64,000 nucleotides of DNA from Syngnathus acus (taxonomy: Eukaryota; Chordata; Actinopteri; Syngnathiformes; Syngnathidae). Where the stretch lies: contig NC_051087.1 of assembly GCF_901709675.1 (NCBI RefSeq), forward strand, positions 4,270,001 through 4,334,000, read 5' to 3'. The notes under the pieces were generated by a model. It made no database searches. It was not told the origin of the DNA and worked only from the letters and a program-made list of their open reading frames with translations. This document shows, one piece after another, positions 1 to 13,025 of this stretch (positions are counted from its first letter, which is position 1; each line of letters begins with the position of its first letter). The position numbers and the translations under genes are program-made.

Positions 1-1368
1 AGAAGCGAGGCACCGAGTCCACAAGAGGCAAACGGACACGCTGCCTTTTATACTCCAGTGTCCATCACATCCATCAAACTTCTCAAATATGTCGAAACAG
101 AAAAAGCCAATCTCCAAGGAACTGAATTCAAAGTGGATGACAACACTGTGATGAAAAGACACTGGACATGGCACCACATGGCGACGGAACGGACTGCTAA
201 GAGCTGCACAGTGACGTTAAAGTGGAAGAACACGTCACGCACATTTTTCTTCTTTTTGCTACCTTCAACTCATACAAAAAAGACTGGAAGAAAAAAAAAA
301 CATATTTAGTCTGAGGAAAGTTGGTTGAACATTTATTCCATATCCTTCATTTCCAGTTTGTCCTCCATTCCCCAGACCATTCAGTGCTCTAGTTGAATGA
401 AAAAAAAATCTCCACTACAGTGTCGAAATTGTCCTGTTGTGGAGAAATGTCACATCCTATTTTGTATTTAGTCACTAGTAACTTGTAGTTGACCTACTAG
501 TTGCTAGTGAGGACAAAGAGCGTAGTAGTACATGGACCTTAAACTGGTGGTTAGGGTGGTTTAAACTGTAAACACAAGTCAATATGTCCCAAATATGATT
601 GCAACAATAATGCAAACAAAACTTTATCTGATGGAGACTTCATCTCAAGGAAATTGAATAAATGCTCAACCAGCTTTCCTTCATCTCATATAAAGTGCAC
701 GTCATCTCCTTTGTGTACAATGACAAAGATTCAGCGTATGTTTCTTTGAAAGTGCCTTAGACACTAAATAAGAACATAAACGGCTGAGGATTTTTGCTCC
801 AAAAGCTAACCAGAGATGATCCAACCACTTGTTTTTGTTTTGTTGCTGTGCTTCATATCCTCATGGTACAAGACACGATGATGCTTTTACCTTCACTCGT
901 TCTGGCTCTGAATTACATTTAGAAGTCTCAATTATTGTACTGGATCATTTTCCTTTGGTTGGAAGCTTTAATAGGCTGAAGTAGTTGACACCAAGTATAT
1001 AAATAAATATGATGGTGATGATTGTCATTATTATTATTCAGCAGGCATTCCACTACAAATATTCCCACAGTTGTTTCTCGTATAACTGGATTTCTAGACA
1101 GTAATTTTTTTTTTTAAAATAAGAAAAATAAAGCATATTCATTGTAACCGTCTCTCTTCTTTCATCACAAATATCAATTGGGTGGGATGTTTGGGTAAAA
1201 TATTAATGTCTAGTTCTACCAAAAAGAACATAAACGTCAAGTTGCTATTGTACTTAAATGCTGCAGTTTTCAACTTTGTAGTTACTAATTTATTTAGCAA
1301 TGTTTTTAGACAACAGTATATTGTATAAGTATGAAGCCGCTAGTGATGTGCATTCCATTATTAGATAT
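1..1368. other. Non-coding stretch, nothing recognised
   Basis: AT-rich sequence with only short frames that resemble no protein I know. There is no splice-consistent exon, no RNA gene and no clear transposon terminus. It could be intergenic DNA or the 3' UTR of a gene lying outside the window. Several AATAAA-like hexamers occur but cannot be assigned. Confidence 0.5.
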
Positions 1369-1375
1369 AATGGCG

Positions 1376-1464
1376 GTGTACCTAATGGAGCGTCCGTGTG
1401 ACGTCACAGATCAAACAGCCAATCAGAAAGTGGGGGTGAGGGCGGGTGTGGCACTTTTCACTTA
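1376..1464 (+). repeat. Left flanking direct repeat of the foldback array
   Basis: About 89 bp that recur in the same orientation at 3450-3538. The stretch runs from GTGTACCTAATGGAG to GGTGTGGCACTTTTCACTT. It contains a perfect CRE-like TGACGTCA at 1399-1406, an inverted CCAAT core (AGCCAATCAG) and GGGCGG. The resemblance to a promoter is seen in the sequence; any promoter activity is inference. Confidence 0.75.
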
Positions 1465-3449
1465 AACCAGGGGTGTCGACCTCCAGTCCTCGAGGGGCCG
1501 CGTTCCAATATGTTTTCCAAGTTACCCTCGTTAAGCGCACCTGCGTGAAAAGTTTTAGCTCCTTTCACGTTCCGCAGGAGCTAAAACTTTTCACGCAGGT
1601 GCACTTAACGAGGGACGCACACGGACACTCCATTAGGTACACCGCCATTTGCAAGTGTACCTAATAACAGGCCACTTTATTAGGGAAATATCATGGCCAA
1701 AGGTCACAGGTGTCAAGCTCTAGTCCTCGGGGCCGCGTTCCAATATGTTTTCCAAGTGACCCTCGTTAAGCGCACCTGCGTGAAAAGTTTTAGCTCATTT
1801 CATGTTCTGCAGGAGCTAAAACTTTTCACGCAGGTGCGCTTAACGAGGGAATCACACGGACACTCCATTAGGTACACCGCCATTTTCAAGTGTACCTAAT
1901 AACAGGCCACTTTAGATTTAGAATCTTCACTTCACTTTAGAATCTTGGAAAACATGTTGGAATGCGGCCCCGAGGACTAGAGCTTGACACTTGACCTTTG
2001 ACCATGATATTTCCCTAATAAAGTGGCCTGTTATTAGGTACACTTGAAAATGGCGGCGTACCTAATGGAGTGTCCGTGTGATTCCCTCGTTAAGTGCACC
2101 TGCGTGAAAAGTTTTAGCTCCTGCAGAAGTGAAAATGACCAAAACCTTTTCACGCAGGTGCGTTTAACGAGGGTAACTTGGAAAACATATTGGAACGCGG
2201 CCCCGAGGACTAGAGCTTGACACCTGTGACCTTTGACCATGATATTTCCCTAATAAAGTGGCCGGTTATTAGGTACACTTGAAGATGGCGGTGTACCTAA
2301 TGGAGTGTCCGTTTGATTCCCTCGTTAAGCGCACCTGCGTGAAAGGTTTTAGCTCCTGCGGAACGTGAAAGGAGCTAAAACTTTTCACGCAGGTGCGCTT
2401 AACGAGGGTAAGTTGGAAAACATATTGGAACGCGGCCCCGAGGACTAGAGCTTGACACCTGTGACCTTTGACCATGATATTTCCCTAATAAAGTGGCCTG
2501 TTATTAGGTACACTTGAAGATGGCGGTGTACCTAATGGAGTGTCCGTTTGATTCCCTCGTTAAGCGCACCTGCGTGAAAAGTTTTAGCTCCTGCGGAACG
2601 TGAAAGGAGCTAAAACTTTTCACGCAGGTGCGCTTAACGAGGGTAACTTGGAAAACATATTGGAACGCGGCCCCGAGGACTAGAGCTTGACACCTGACCT
2701 TTGACCATGATATTTCCCTAATAAAGTGGCCTGTTATTAGGTACACTTGAAGATGGCGGTGTACCTAATGGAGTGTCCGTTTGATTCCCTCGTTAAGCGC
2801 ACCTGCGTGAAAAGTTTTAGCTCCTGCGGAACGTGAAAGGAGCTAAAACTTTTCATGCAGGTGCGCTTAACGAGGGTAACTTGGAAAACATATTGGAACG
2901 CGGCCCCGAGGACTAGAGCTTGACACCTGTGACCTTTGGCCATGATATTTCCCTAATAAAGTGGCCTGTTATTAGGTACACTTGAAGATGGCGGTGTACC
3001 TAATGGAGTGTCCGTTTGATTCCCTCGTTAAGCGCACCTGCGTGAAAAGTTTTAGCTCCTGCGGAACGTGAAAGGAGCTAAAACTTTTCACGCAGGTGCG
3101 CTTAACGAGGGTAACTTGGAAAACATATTGGAACGCGGCCCCGAGGACTAGAGCTTGACACCTGTGACCTTTGAACATGATATTTCCCTAATAAAGTGGC
3201 CTGTTATTAGGTACACTTGAAGATGGCGGTGTACCTAATAGAGTGTCCGTTTGATTCCCTCGTTAAGCGCACCTGCGTGAAAAGTTTTAGCTCCTGCAGA
3301 ACGTGAAAGTGACCAAAAACCTTTCACGCAGGTGCACTTAACGAGGGAATCTTGGAAAACATGTTGGAATGCGGCCCCGAGGACTGGAGTTGACATCTGT
3401 GACCTTTGACCATGAAGTGGCCTGTTATTAGGTACACCTGAAAATGGAC

Positions 3450-3538
3450 GTGTACCTAATGGAGTGTCCGCGTAACGTCACAGATGAAAGAGCCAATCAG
3501 GAGATGAGGGAGAGGATGGGTGTGGCACTTTTCACTTT
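3450..3538 (+). repeat. Right flanking direct repeat of the foldback array
   Basis: Diverged second copy of the 1376-1464 segment in the same orientation. The CRE-like core is changed to TAACGTCA (3473-3480). The CCAAT element AGCCAATCAG is kept and the GC-box is lost. Because the flanks are direct rather than inverted, they are not terminal inverted repeats. Confidence 0.75.
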
Positions 3539-3540
3539 GA

Positions 3541-3967
3541 AATCAAATCAATTTTTATTTGCCAAGTTTGAGCATCACTAATTCACGACTCGTTCGTGAA
3601 CGGGAATAAATTGAAATAATTATTTCAGTAGTCTTGTGATGGTTTTGTTGTGCAGTGTGCAGAAATGACATATTTTGAATGTAAAATGGGTGTCTTGCAT
3701 CAAAACGGCTGGGCAACCTTTAGCTTCTAATAAAGAGAAATCTGAGACATCATGGAAACCACTTGTTTTTAATTCCATATTTGACACACGGAAGAGAAAG
3801 AAAATCTATTTAAAATGAAATATAATCAAATGAAGCCATCGATTCACAGAGAAATGTTATTGTTCACACTTTACCACACTACCCTTCAGGCAGGAGGCCT
3901 CACCCTCACCCCCCTTCACCCAAACCAAGGGTCATCACTTCTGTGGGTCACATGACTAGACAGGACA

Positions 3968-4015
<48 letters not shown>

Positions 4016-5027
4016 CTCAAGGAGAGCTACAATAACAATCTTTGGCTTCATGCTCGGTGCAACCATGTCAGTCTAAAACGCACAGAGGAAGGACAGGGTC
4101 AGGAAGAACAGTTAATGGAGGTACTCAATCAGTTGAGGGAGGGTGGGTGAGGGCAAGTGTATGTGTCTTTTGCACATTTATCCTGCATAGAACATTTTTC
4201 TACCGGCGTCCAAACTAAGGCGCGTGTTACGTTGGAGAAATGACAATACAAAACAAATGAATAGAAGACAAAATTCATTCAAGTAGGCTACAATCTTTTC
4301 TCATGTCTTCCTGCTGAATTCTCATTTCAAGTCTTTATCGCACCAAACACACAAAAAAAAAGTCCAGTGTGATAAAACAGCACCAAAAAAAAAAGGAAAA
4401 GAAATAAAATGTCCTGTGCAACGCTCACTCCGTATTGTCGAGAGAATGTGGAATTAATTAACAGTATATTATTTCTCTACACATACATATTCTTCTCCTT
4501 CCAACACACGCACGCGAACAAACAGCATCACATGTCCCTGTGTAAAGTACAAATAATTTATCAATATTTATAATTTAAGCTACTACTTAACAGTCATTGG
4601 TGGGAGCGAGAAAGATGAGGAAGTGAAGCGACAATAAAAACTCTAAAAAAGGGACACAAAGAGAAAAAATAAGCATCAGATTTCTTTCATTTTCTGTTTT
4701 TTGTTTTGTCAGGAACTCTGCTCCACCGCTGAAATAGAAATCCTCATGTCCTCTCCTTCCACAGTGATCAAGGTCGCTTGATGTAAACATGTTGACAAAA
4801 AAATAAAATTAAAACAAGTCTTCTCTTCACCCACTGTCTCCTAGAAAGTTCATTTGTGTGCTAAAGTCCACCAGGTCCATTTTTAATTATTTAAAAAAAC
4901 TAAACAAACAAAACTAAACCCACAAAAAAAAAAAAAAAAAAGCAAGAAAGACAAAAAGCTCTATGGCATCCCATTGGCCCAAAGGTCAGTCACTTAAACG
5001 TCCAATGCTGTTGCAATGAAGCGGATC
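3541..5027 (-). other. ubn2: Probable 3' UTR and downstream region of ubn2
   Basis: AT-rich sequence lying directly 3' of the ubn2 stop codon on the minus strand, without any coding exon. It contains a (CA)n tract at 3972-4013 and several A-rich runs. Assignment to the ubn2 3' UTR rests on position only. I could not fix the poly(A) site. Confidence 0.4.
3972..4013 (+). repeat. (CA)n microsatellite
   Basis: About 21 uninterrupted CA dinucleotides, preceded by a short CGCG-containing lead. Likely polymorphic in length. Confidence 0.97.
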
Positions 5028-8000
5028 TCAGTGGCTTGGCTTCCGCTTGTCTCCGCCCTGACTTTGGTTGGTGTCTGATGGCAAGAGACCAGCAGCAATT
5101 ATTCATTATTAAATTCAAATGTGACACGGGGAAAGACTCGATTTTACCTGAGAAAGCGAGCTGCAAGTGAGGAGGTAGAGCGGCCTGCGACCCGGACTGG
5201 AGACTTTTGTACAGCTCTGACGAGATACAAAATGGAGGATGAGGGGAAAACATCCCCATTTATCTAATAAAGGTCAATCCCAAGCCAACCTTGACAATTA
5301 TATAATTGTCAAATGTTGGCACGTACTCACCCAACAGGTCACTCTGTGCTAGGGGGTATCCTGAGTTGGAGCCAGGGGCCGAGCTCATGCCAGCAGGGCC
5401 CGGGGCTCCAGGGGGGCTGAAGTTGAGCAGCGGGGGGAACTGGAAGGGCAGCGAGACGGGCACCAGGCCGCCAAGCATGCCGAAGCCCAGGGGCAACGTG
5501 GAGGGGCTGCCCAGCAGGGGCCCGCCTGCCGCAGATACCTGAAGGCACGCCAGAGGAGACGTCAAGATTTTGAAACAACACAGACACTACTTGGCTCGGA
5601 CGAGTCAAAAAATCTCAATTGGCAGCAAAATCTTCAAATGTATTCCTCAAGTTACCTGTGAGAGGTGTGATGTCGTGGAGGGTATGGCCAAAGCCCCTGA
5701 CGTTGCCCAGCCATTTCCCGCCTTTAAATTCTGTCCTGCCGAGCCCACCAGCCTCTGCCGCTGGGCGTGATTAGCTGAGGGCGACGGCGGCGGCGGCGTT
5801 TTGTTTGCGTGACCGGCGGACGAGGAGATTTTGTTGCCAGCGGAGTTGTGGGTTGGGGGTTTGGGCCCCCCCGTAAAAGCACCCGACGTCTGCTTGGTGG
5901 AAGTCCCTTGAACGCTACCCGTTATTCCAAAAGGCGGTCGGAAAGTTTTGGGAGAGTATTGATGTTTCGGCCCAGAGGGGTGCGAGGGAGAGGAGGATGG
6001 TGAGGGGGATGAAGAGGACGAGGAGGAGGGCGGAGGGGTGGGTGGCGGCGGGCGAGGGGTCAGCTTGATGATGGGCGATGAGTTGGTACTGTGGGAGGGT
6101 TTGGTGAGCGTGGCCTGCATGGGCGTGATGAAGTTTGACTGGGGCTGCTGGGGGCGGGCTTTGCCTTGGGAGGAGGGGGCAGTCTGGCACACCGGCGGCG
6201 GCGACGACGTGAGGCAGAAGGACGGCGCGGTGGGGTGAGGCGCGGAGACGGCGCGGGATTGGAGTGAGGATGAGGACGACAGCGCCATGCCGCCGTTATT
6301 GCTGACGCCACCCAACTTGGGCCCGCCCTTGAGCACGCTTTGAGGGATCCCCAAGCTACCCACCGTGGCGCCGGCCAAGCCTTTTTGATGGTGGGGGGGC
6401 ATCAGAGGAGACGCCGTGGGCGGGGGGCGCTGCTTCGGCGGTGAGGGGGCGGGGTGCGGATGCGTCTTGCCGACCATGATGGCGCTGGGCCTGTTGTTGC
6501 CGGACGTCGTGGTTACTTGTCTCTGGCTGGGGGCGACTGTCGCCTTAACCAGACTGTAGGTGGAGTCAGCGGGCCTGCAGTTCACCCTGGAGGAGGTAGA
6601 AGAAGCCGTCGCTGTGCTCACCAGCTTAACAGGGGCGGCGCATGTGACCTGCGAGGGGTAGTGAGGGGCGACGGGGGGCGGGGAGGAAGTGGGAATCCGC
6701 GGCGGAGGAGGCGACAGAGGACTGTCGGCGCTGCCCAGGCCCTTGGAGGCGTTTGTGAGGAGGGCGAGCGCATGCGAGATGGAGTCCAAAGACGGGGCAC
6801 TCAGATCCTCATCCAGAGAGTCCGACAGACAGATGAGCTCCAACGGCGACGGCAGGGGCGGCGGGCGAGTCGAGATGACGGAGGAAGCGGATGAGGCGGG
6901 CGCGCACAGAGCGTGAGGCATGGACAGCGGCGGCTTGCGGATCCACACGCCTTCCTGAACACACAATACAAAGACGACGAGTCAGATAGGCCAGTGAAGA
7001 CTCGACTCGAACATTTTCATTCCAACCTTGAATTTGTCTTCAATTATTTAGTTCTGCAGTGTTGCTCTACCTTTCTAAAATATAACTGAACAAAAGTGTA
7101 CGAGTGCAGTTTCAAATATCCGACATTGTAGTGTACCTAATATTGTGTCTATATGTTACAGACCTTAGCTTTAGCCTTGGGCCCGGGCACCACCCTCCTC
7201 TTGGCCCTGTGCGGAAGAATAATACAACACATAATTATTTTGACGTGTGCTGAGTGCTCACGTTCAGTCGACAGGGGAGAACTACTCACATGGTTCCAGT
7301 CAGGTGAATGTGAACTGACACACTCTCCTTGAACAGAATCCTTCAAAGACAAAACGTACAGGATGGTAAATCTCCAAAGAGTGACGCACAAGCGCGCGCA
7401 TACAAACAGACCTGGCCTGCATCCAGCCTTTAGGCCAGAGTGGTTTGACCTCATTCTCCAGAAAGGCCTTGAGGTAGTCCTCCACGGACAGAGAACATTG
7501 GCTTTCCATGTCGTAGCAGCTCAGCTTCACTCGCACCAGTGTGCAAAGCAGACTCCTGCGCGCACACAAAATCAGAACTAAATATTCATTGCTGTGACCG
7601 AAAGAAAAGTGACACCGTTGTGGAGTGTCATTACGTGAATGCAATCTGTGTCTTGGATTAAGAAAGAAGCCTGTAGGCAAAAAAGGTCCAGTCCATACCT
7701 GAGTTTGTCATCCCAGACAAACTTTTTGCGTGGACCCATCACCCTTTTCCCGGGTTTTTCTTCATCCTCCTCCTCTGATCCGTTCCTCTCCCCCTCCTCT
7801 GACTGCTGCCTGCAAAAGGACAAGAGCAAAGCAGATGAGAAAAAAAAGAGCGAGACACACAACCATGTTGTCATTCCAGAGGCAGTATGAAATTTGCCTC
7901 ATGCCAACAAATGGAAGGACTAAGCCGAAGAAAAAATGCCACCTCAACTTACTTTGCCACCTTGGCCATGCAGTCCATGTTGTACCTGGCGATCTGCTCG

Positions 8001-11000
8001 GGCATCACATTGCCCACAGCCAGCTTCAGCTCCAGGAGCGGCAACCGCATCTTGTCGTCCTGAGGGAGGGAAGAAGGAGAGAGAGTGCAGTTAGATCAGT
8101 GGAAGCTTTGATTCCAGTGTTTCGTCAACAAGGTTTGACTGGCTTTCAGTGGCAGCCATTATTCCAGTCAGCCACCTACGCCGAGCACATTTGGGATTAG
8201 AAAAGGGCCGACAAGGCAGAAACAAAGTGGGAAAAGCTCCTCAATGTGACAGCTCGAGACCTTGACTGATGTCACTGCAACACTGCGGTTCAAACATTCG
8301 CAGAGCAACTCGAGTGAGCAGCAGTAAATATGTGCGGGTGGCGTTAACAAAAAATGGGCAAAATGAAAAAAGATTGACACCATCCATCCTTCTTTCCATT
8401 TTGAGTTGCGCTTGTCCTTACAAGTATGTGTTGAGGAGAGAAAAAGAAATCATCAGCAAGTGGCAAAATGGCTGCCCCCTGACATAGATAAAACCGGGTC
8501 GCTTTTGCTACTTAATTCCACAAACAGAACACGGGGCCACGTACAATTGTCAACTAATAAATGCGAACCATCATCTGTGCAGACAAATACACCCGAAAGA
8601 CAAGAAGACGGACACAGAAGTCAAATGTGACAAGCACCTTGCTGTGGGGGGGGCGGCGTCGGCGTGGGCCCGTTGTCGCAGTGAGCCGCCCTCACCTGGA
8701 TCTTGAGGCTGAGCTTCTTGAGCCGCTTGAGGAGCGCCTCCTTGTTGCACGGCACAAAGGCCTCCATGTGCGCGTAGACGCCCGAGCGCACGTCGGGAGG
8801 CTGCTTTTGCACCTGTAGCTCGATGCTAATGGAGGATACACAACTCAAGGTTAGCCTTGAACAACGCACGCACGTAGGCAGGCATCACGGGGTCAATTAA
8901 ACAGAGATGGATGGATAGCGTGAAGGGCGCCAGACAAAAGCCTCACGATGCCCGTGCCGGCAGGCCAGAGGAGCTGCACTTGTCATACTCACTCTAGCAG
9001 GATGTTATTCATGTCCAGGGTGAAAAATTTCTTTCTGCCCTCCTGATCAAACTGACGAGAAGCCTGCAAGGGGGAAGGGAGGCGGGAGGGAGGGGGACGA
9101 CAGCTGAGTCAGCAAACAGCACCCCGAAAGGAACACTGCCTCACCTCCATTTGACTCAATTTGGTAATGCTTTGTTTACACATCTTCTTGGGCCATTTAT
9201 CAAAACTGTAGAGCAACTTTGTTTCAATCAGTAATCTCCAATTTTTTAATGCAAATGGCGCAGTTTTGACGACTTATTTGCGAGCTTGGTATGTGAGAAG
9301 ATGGACGCCCTGTTTGCATGACTCACCGCCCGCAGGTCCTCAATGCGTTTGACGAGAGGAGGCGGCAGCCCCCCAGGCAGCGGTGGAGGAGAGAACATTC
9401 CACTGGAAGACCCCGGACCTCGCCCTTGAGCGCCCCCACCCGTTCCTCCTTTTTGGCCGGGCGTGCCGACTCCCAGGATGCCGTTCTCCCTGACTGTGGA
9501 GGAAACTTGCTGTTCGCCGTCCAACAAGCCAAAGTCCAGGTCACCGAGGAGGTCCTGAAGCTCCTTTTCATTGGCCGAGCCCAACAGTGACATCACGGCG
9601 GGGTCGGCGCTCAGGTCCGCCAGCAAGAGGTCGCTGTTGCCGGCGGCGTTGGTGTCGAGCGACGGCTGGGCCGAGTCGGACGCCAGCAGGTGCTTGGCTG
9701 CGTCGGCGGCGCGCGGCTTGTTGGCCACGCCTCCCGCGAGGCCGGCGGGAGCCACGCTGAGGTTATTCTTGCGCATCTGCTCCTTCTCCATGCTGAAGCG
9801 GCGCAGCATGGCCGCCAAATACAACGAGTCCTTCATCAGCTTCTTGCGCTTCTTCTTCTCAGGCCGATGGAGGCTGACGGCGGTCACTCTGTTGGGAAAT
9901 TTCTTTTCTCATTTTTCTCATTTTGCATAGATCGGCACATCTTCTAAATAAAACAGCAGTCTCAAAATACAGGATCAACTCTGAACAAGCGACACAATTG
10001 ATTAGCACAGCGGATTTTCTATTCAACAAGAAGTGGCGTGTGCGGCGTGTGCATGAGGTCGGCGTAACCTGCAGCGTGAAGGAGCCGTCCAACGCATCCA
10101 GCCAGCATCATCCGCCCTCGTGAAGACACAATGGCTGCCGCTGTTATTTTTAGCTCTTGTTTTCATGTTTGACTATTTGGCCTATGTGAGCGTGGATAAT
10201 GGGGCGCTTTTCTCCGAGGTGGCTCCAGAAGTGACAGGCAGTCAGCATGCCCGCTGCCTCAAGATGCACGACATGGTCTTGTCGCACAGGCTTCATTAGC
10301 ATGCTAATCGGGTGGACCGACCTTTCATGTCATTTTCTAGCATTTTATGCTTTTGTGTATTCCAAATCCAAAGGTATTATAATCCTGCAAAAAACTGTTA
10401 TAAATTGTATTTTTAAAAGAAAAAAAGCTTAATATGTCTGCTTAAGTTGATGCATTCACGAGGGGCACTTATTCATCCACTCACCCTTGTTTCGGTTCAT
10501 TGCTCTTCTTCTCCTCCAGGTTGGTCAGCTCCATCTTCCTCATCTTGGCTTGTTCGCTGTCGTCATTCGTGTTCTGATAAGAGAGGACAAAGACGTCATT
10601 CGACTCAGCAAATGTTGTAGTTAAGATGCGCAAACAGCGGCCGCCGAGGCCAGCTCACCTTGTCGTCCTCGCCCTCAGAGTCGGACGCCGCTCGGAACTG
10701 CAGCGTTCCGGTGTTGATGTAAAATCCGCCCAGCTTTGTGGTCAAAGAGGCGGGTACCAGCTCGTCATACTGACGCACAAACAGAAAAATGCCATCGTTC
10801 ATCGGGTTCTCGCAGTTGAACAACATAAAACAAACTAAAACAGTGGAGCGCAGACCTCCGACATGGCTGAACAACTCAAATCATCAGTGAATTAATTGAG
10901 TATAATCAATCAGTTGAATCGGCAACAGTTGATGGGGATTCGAAAAGCTAAGTATCATTAGATAGAGAATTTATTTGTGTGCGGAACTCACAGCCTCGGA

Positions 11001-13025
11001 GTTGTCAATGAAGGGGTCTGTCTCGTCGTAACCAAAGCCAATATCAATCAAATCTTGCATTCTGTCCTTCCTCTTTTTTGTCACGTTTCCCTGCAACAAA
11101 TGAACATCACTCATTTTTAATGAGCAAAACACAAGAATGGATCCTACTTACAACTAAAGTGATGACATAACATTTAAAGCAAGGAAATGCAAAATATGCA
11201 ATTTAGTAAGTGACGCCTTGGCAGCCAGTTTGGTATTTGCGAGAGCACTACTTTTGGTGAAATCCGCGCTCTGAAAAACTCACTTACTTGCTGTTTTTGT
11301 GCTCAGGGCATACACCAAAATGAAAAGTTTCACAGTAAAATTTTAATTAAGCAAATGCACAAACGTTTAATAGAAAAAAAATACTCCAAATACGTATACA
11401 AGTATAAAAATGATTTTTATTTTTGCATCTGCATCCAATATTTAATTTCCAATAAAACGTAGTGAGTAGTTTATTTTATAAGGCGTGATAGTCAAACCAT
11501 CCAGTTGTTTGTGAATGCCAGGGGAAAAAAAGTTTACTTTGATGAATTTTTGCACTTATTAGTTTTAAAAACAAAAGCATACTTGCCCCAAGACATGTTT
11601 AACTTGAACTGAATCGGGGCACCATGAGTTTTCTTGTTTATTTAATTTGTTGTGCTGTTTTTTTTGTTTTCATTCAAAATGACCATTTTTCCTATTCGGC
11701 AAATGTATGGCCATTGTATGGAACAGGTTCCTATAAAAATTTGAAATCAAAGCGTCTGCATAAATAAATTCGAGTACTCACATATTTACTCTCAAACTTC
11801 TTCGCCAGAGCTTCCGCCTGTCGTCGCTCTTTCTCGTCATCATCGAAAGGGTCTTTGGGGTTGGGGGCCAGAGTCACACTTGGAGCTTTGTTCTTTGGCT
11901 GGAACAAATGTTTAGCAATTTCAGGTTAATAACTCGCAAACAGCAACATTTTGATCAACACACTATTGCACTATTGGTAGCTTTTGATTGATCATTGTAA
12001 CAATTTGAGAAGCCCAAAATCCTTGATGGTGATCAAATTGCTGAAATCAATAACAATCAATCGATAATAACGTTCCGCCACCACATCATCCCACCCACCC
12101 AAAGTATATTTCGAAAGGTTTAACTTTTGAAATGAGTCGACTCAGTACTTGTAGCTTCACCTTCTTTCCATCTTTTCCCCACCACAAGTATCAGTACTTC
12201 TACTTAAGTAGAGTGGGGACACTTTTGCCAGCTTGAAGTGGTGTCAACAAAGCAATCCACGGTGGGGCCCCAAATAGAGTATGTGACATGCTACGTCCTG
12301 CTGCTCATCTCACAGCTGCAGCCAGAGGGCCAGCGAGCAAGCCGGAGGAGGCTGCTGCATGTGGCATGTGGACGCCACTAATGGCTGGCTGTGTGACTGT
12401 TGCTGGGCAAGCAAGAGGCGACGGCACAGGTAGCAGCAGAAGCAGCAGCACCATGTCATAACGAGCCCGGTCGGAACAGACAGCCACTCTAAATGGTGTT
12501 CAACGACCGAGTTGGGAGTTGAACAAGAAGCCCCCCCTTTGATGGCTTTCTGCTTTGGTCATCCACGGAAGGACAAGGTGCACTTCCCCCCTCCTCCTCC
12601 GCCTCCTCTTGTCGTCTTATCCAAGCCATGACAAGTCCATATAAACACGACAAAGTGCAATAAAATCCCGAGTCCGGTTCAGTAAAGTGAGGGGGGCTCC
12701 CACGTACCTGAAGGTTGTGGAGGAGTTCGCCGTAATTGAACTCGGCAGAGGCGCGGTCGTCAGGCTCGCTAAGGGGCAGGTTGAGCCGCACCGTCACCCT
12801 CTTCTCGGCTCCAGCCTTGTCCCTCTCAACGGCTTTGGCGAGGCGGCTAGCAGCGCCTCCTGCCCCGGTCTCCGTCAAGCCTTCCGCCGCCGTCGTTACA
12901 ATCTCGTCGTCTTCGCTTAAGTTACAGTCGGCCTCGTCCTCCAACCGGCGTTTCCTCGACTCCGAGGCGGCCCCGGCAGCGAAGGCCGACAGGGTGACAA
13001 ACTGCACTTTTCTCGGTTCGGCCAT
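5028..13025 (-). CDS. ubn2: Ubinuclein-2, HIRA-complex subunit
   Basis: Ubinucleins are subunits of the nuclear HIRA chaperone that deposits histone H3.3 independently of replication. Coding exons in transcript order: 12708-13025, 11782-11898, 10992-11090, 10659-10769, 10485-10573, 9327-9888, 8993-9063, 8696-8825, 7953-8059, 7699-7809, 7412-7555, 7290-7340, 7164-7206, 5656-6954, 5331-5538, 5148-5216, 5028-5074. They total 3576 nt (1191 aa) and end in TGA. The start is the ATG of MAEPRK at 13025, placed by homology; an in-frame upstream stretch in the CpG-rich leader is not conserved. The Hpc2-related domain is at about residues 148-205 ([20 protein letters not shown], then [12 protein letters not shown]). 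A conserved middle region at about 430-650 contains [32 protein letters not shown] and [14 protein letters not shown]. Residues 652-1084 are a low-complexity Pro/Ser-rich segment from one exon. [24 protein letters not shown] and the C-terminal [10 protein letters not shown] favour UBN2 over UBN1. Confidence 0.95.

Larger units (their letters stand above)
1376..3538. repeat. Array of about eight 235-bp foldback repeat units
   Basis: The landmark CCCTCG recurs at 1525 and 1760 in one unit orientation, and at 2084, 2319, 2554, 2787, 3022 and 3257 in the opposite one. Spacing is 235 bp, with one step of 233. In the best units the core is a hairpin of two roughly 38-bp complementary arms around a 14-bp loop, for example 1525-1614, 2319-2408, 2554-2643, 2787-2876 and 3022-3111. 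Between cores lie a TTATTAGGTACAC stretch and a GGCCCCGAGGACTAG stretch; both recall dispersed teleost repeats. The units at 2084 and 3257 have a degenerate second arm. Each unit carries a frame of about 68 codons; these are near-identical by-products of the repeat and are not genes. The family is not identified; an amplified MITE-like or foldback element is the likeliest reading. Confidence 0.9.

Noticed and set aside
1446-3178. Seven near-identical frames of about 68 codons, looking like a tandem gene family
   Set aside because: They coincide exactly with the 235-bp repeat units, run through the hairpin arms and loop, and change direction where the repeat does. They show no domain and no homology. 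They are frames carried by the repeat.
1525-3346. Regularly spaced repeats suggesting a CRISPR array
   Set aside because: The period is 235 bp, the repeats are self-complementary hairpins of about 90 bp, spacers are also identical, and the genome is eukaryotic.
6454-6894. Plus-strand frame of 146 codons rich in Arg/Gly
   Set aside because: It is antisense to the Pro/Ser-rich ubn2 exon. GC-rich biased codons open the opposite strand.
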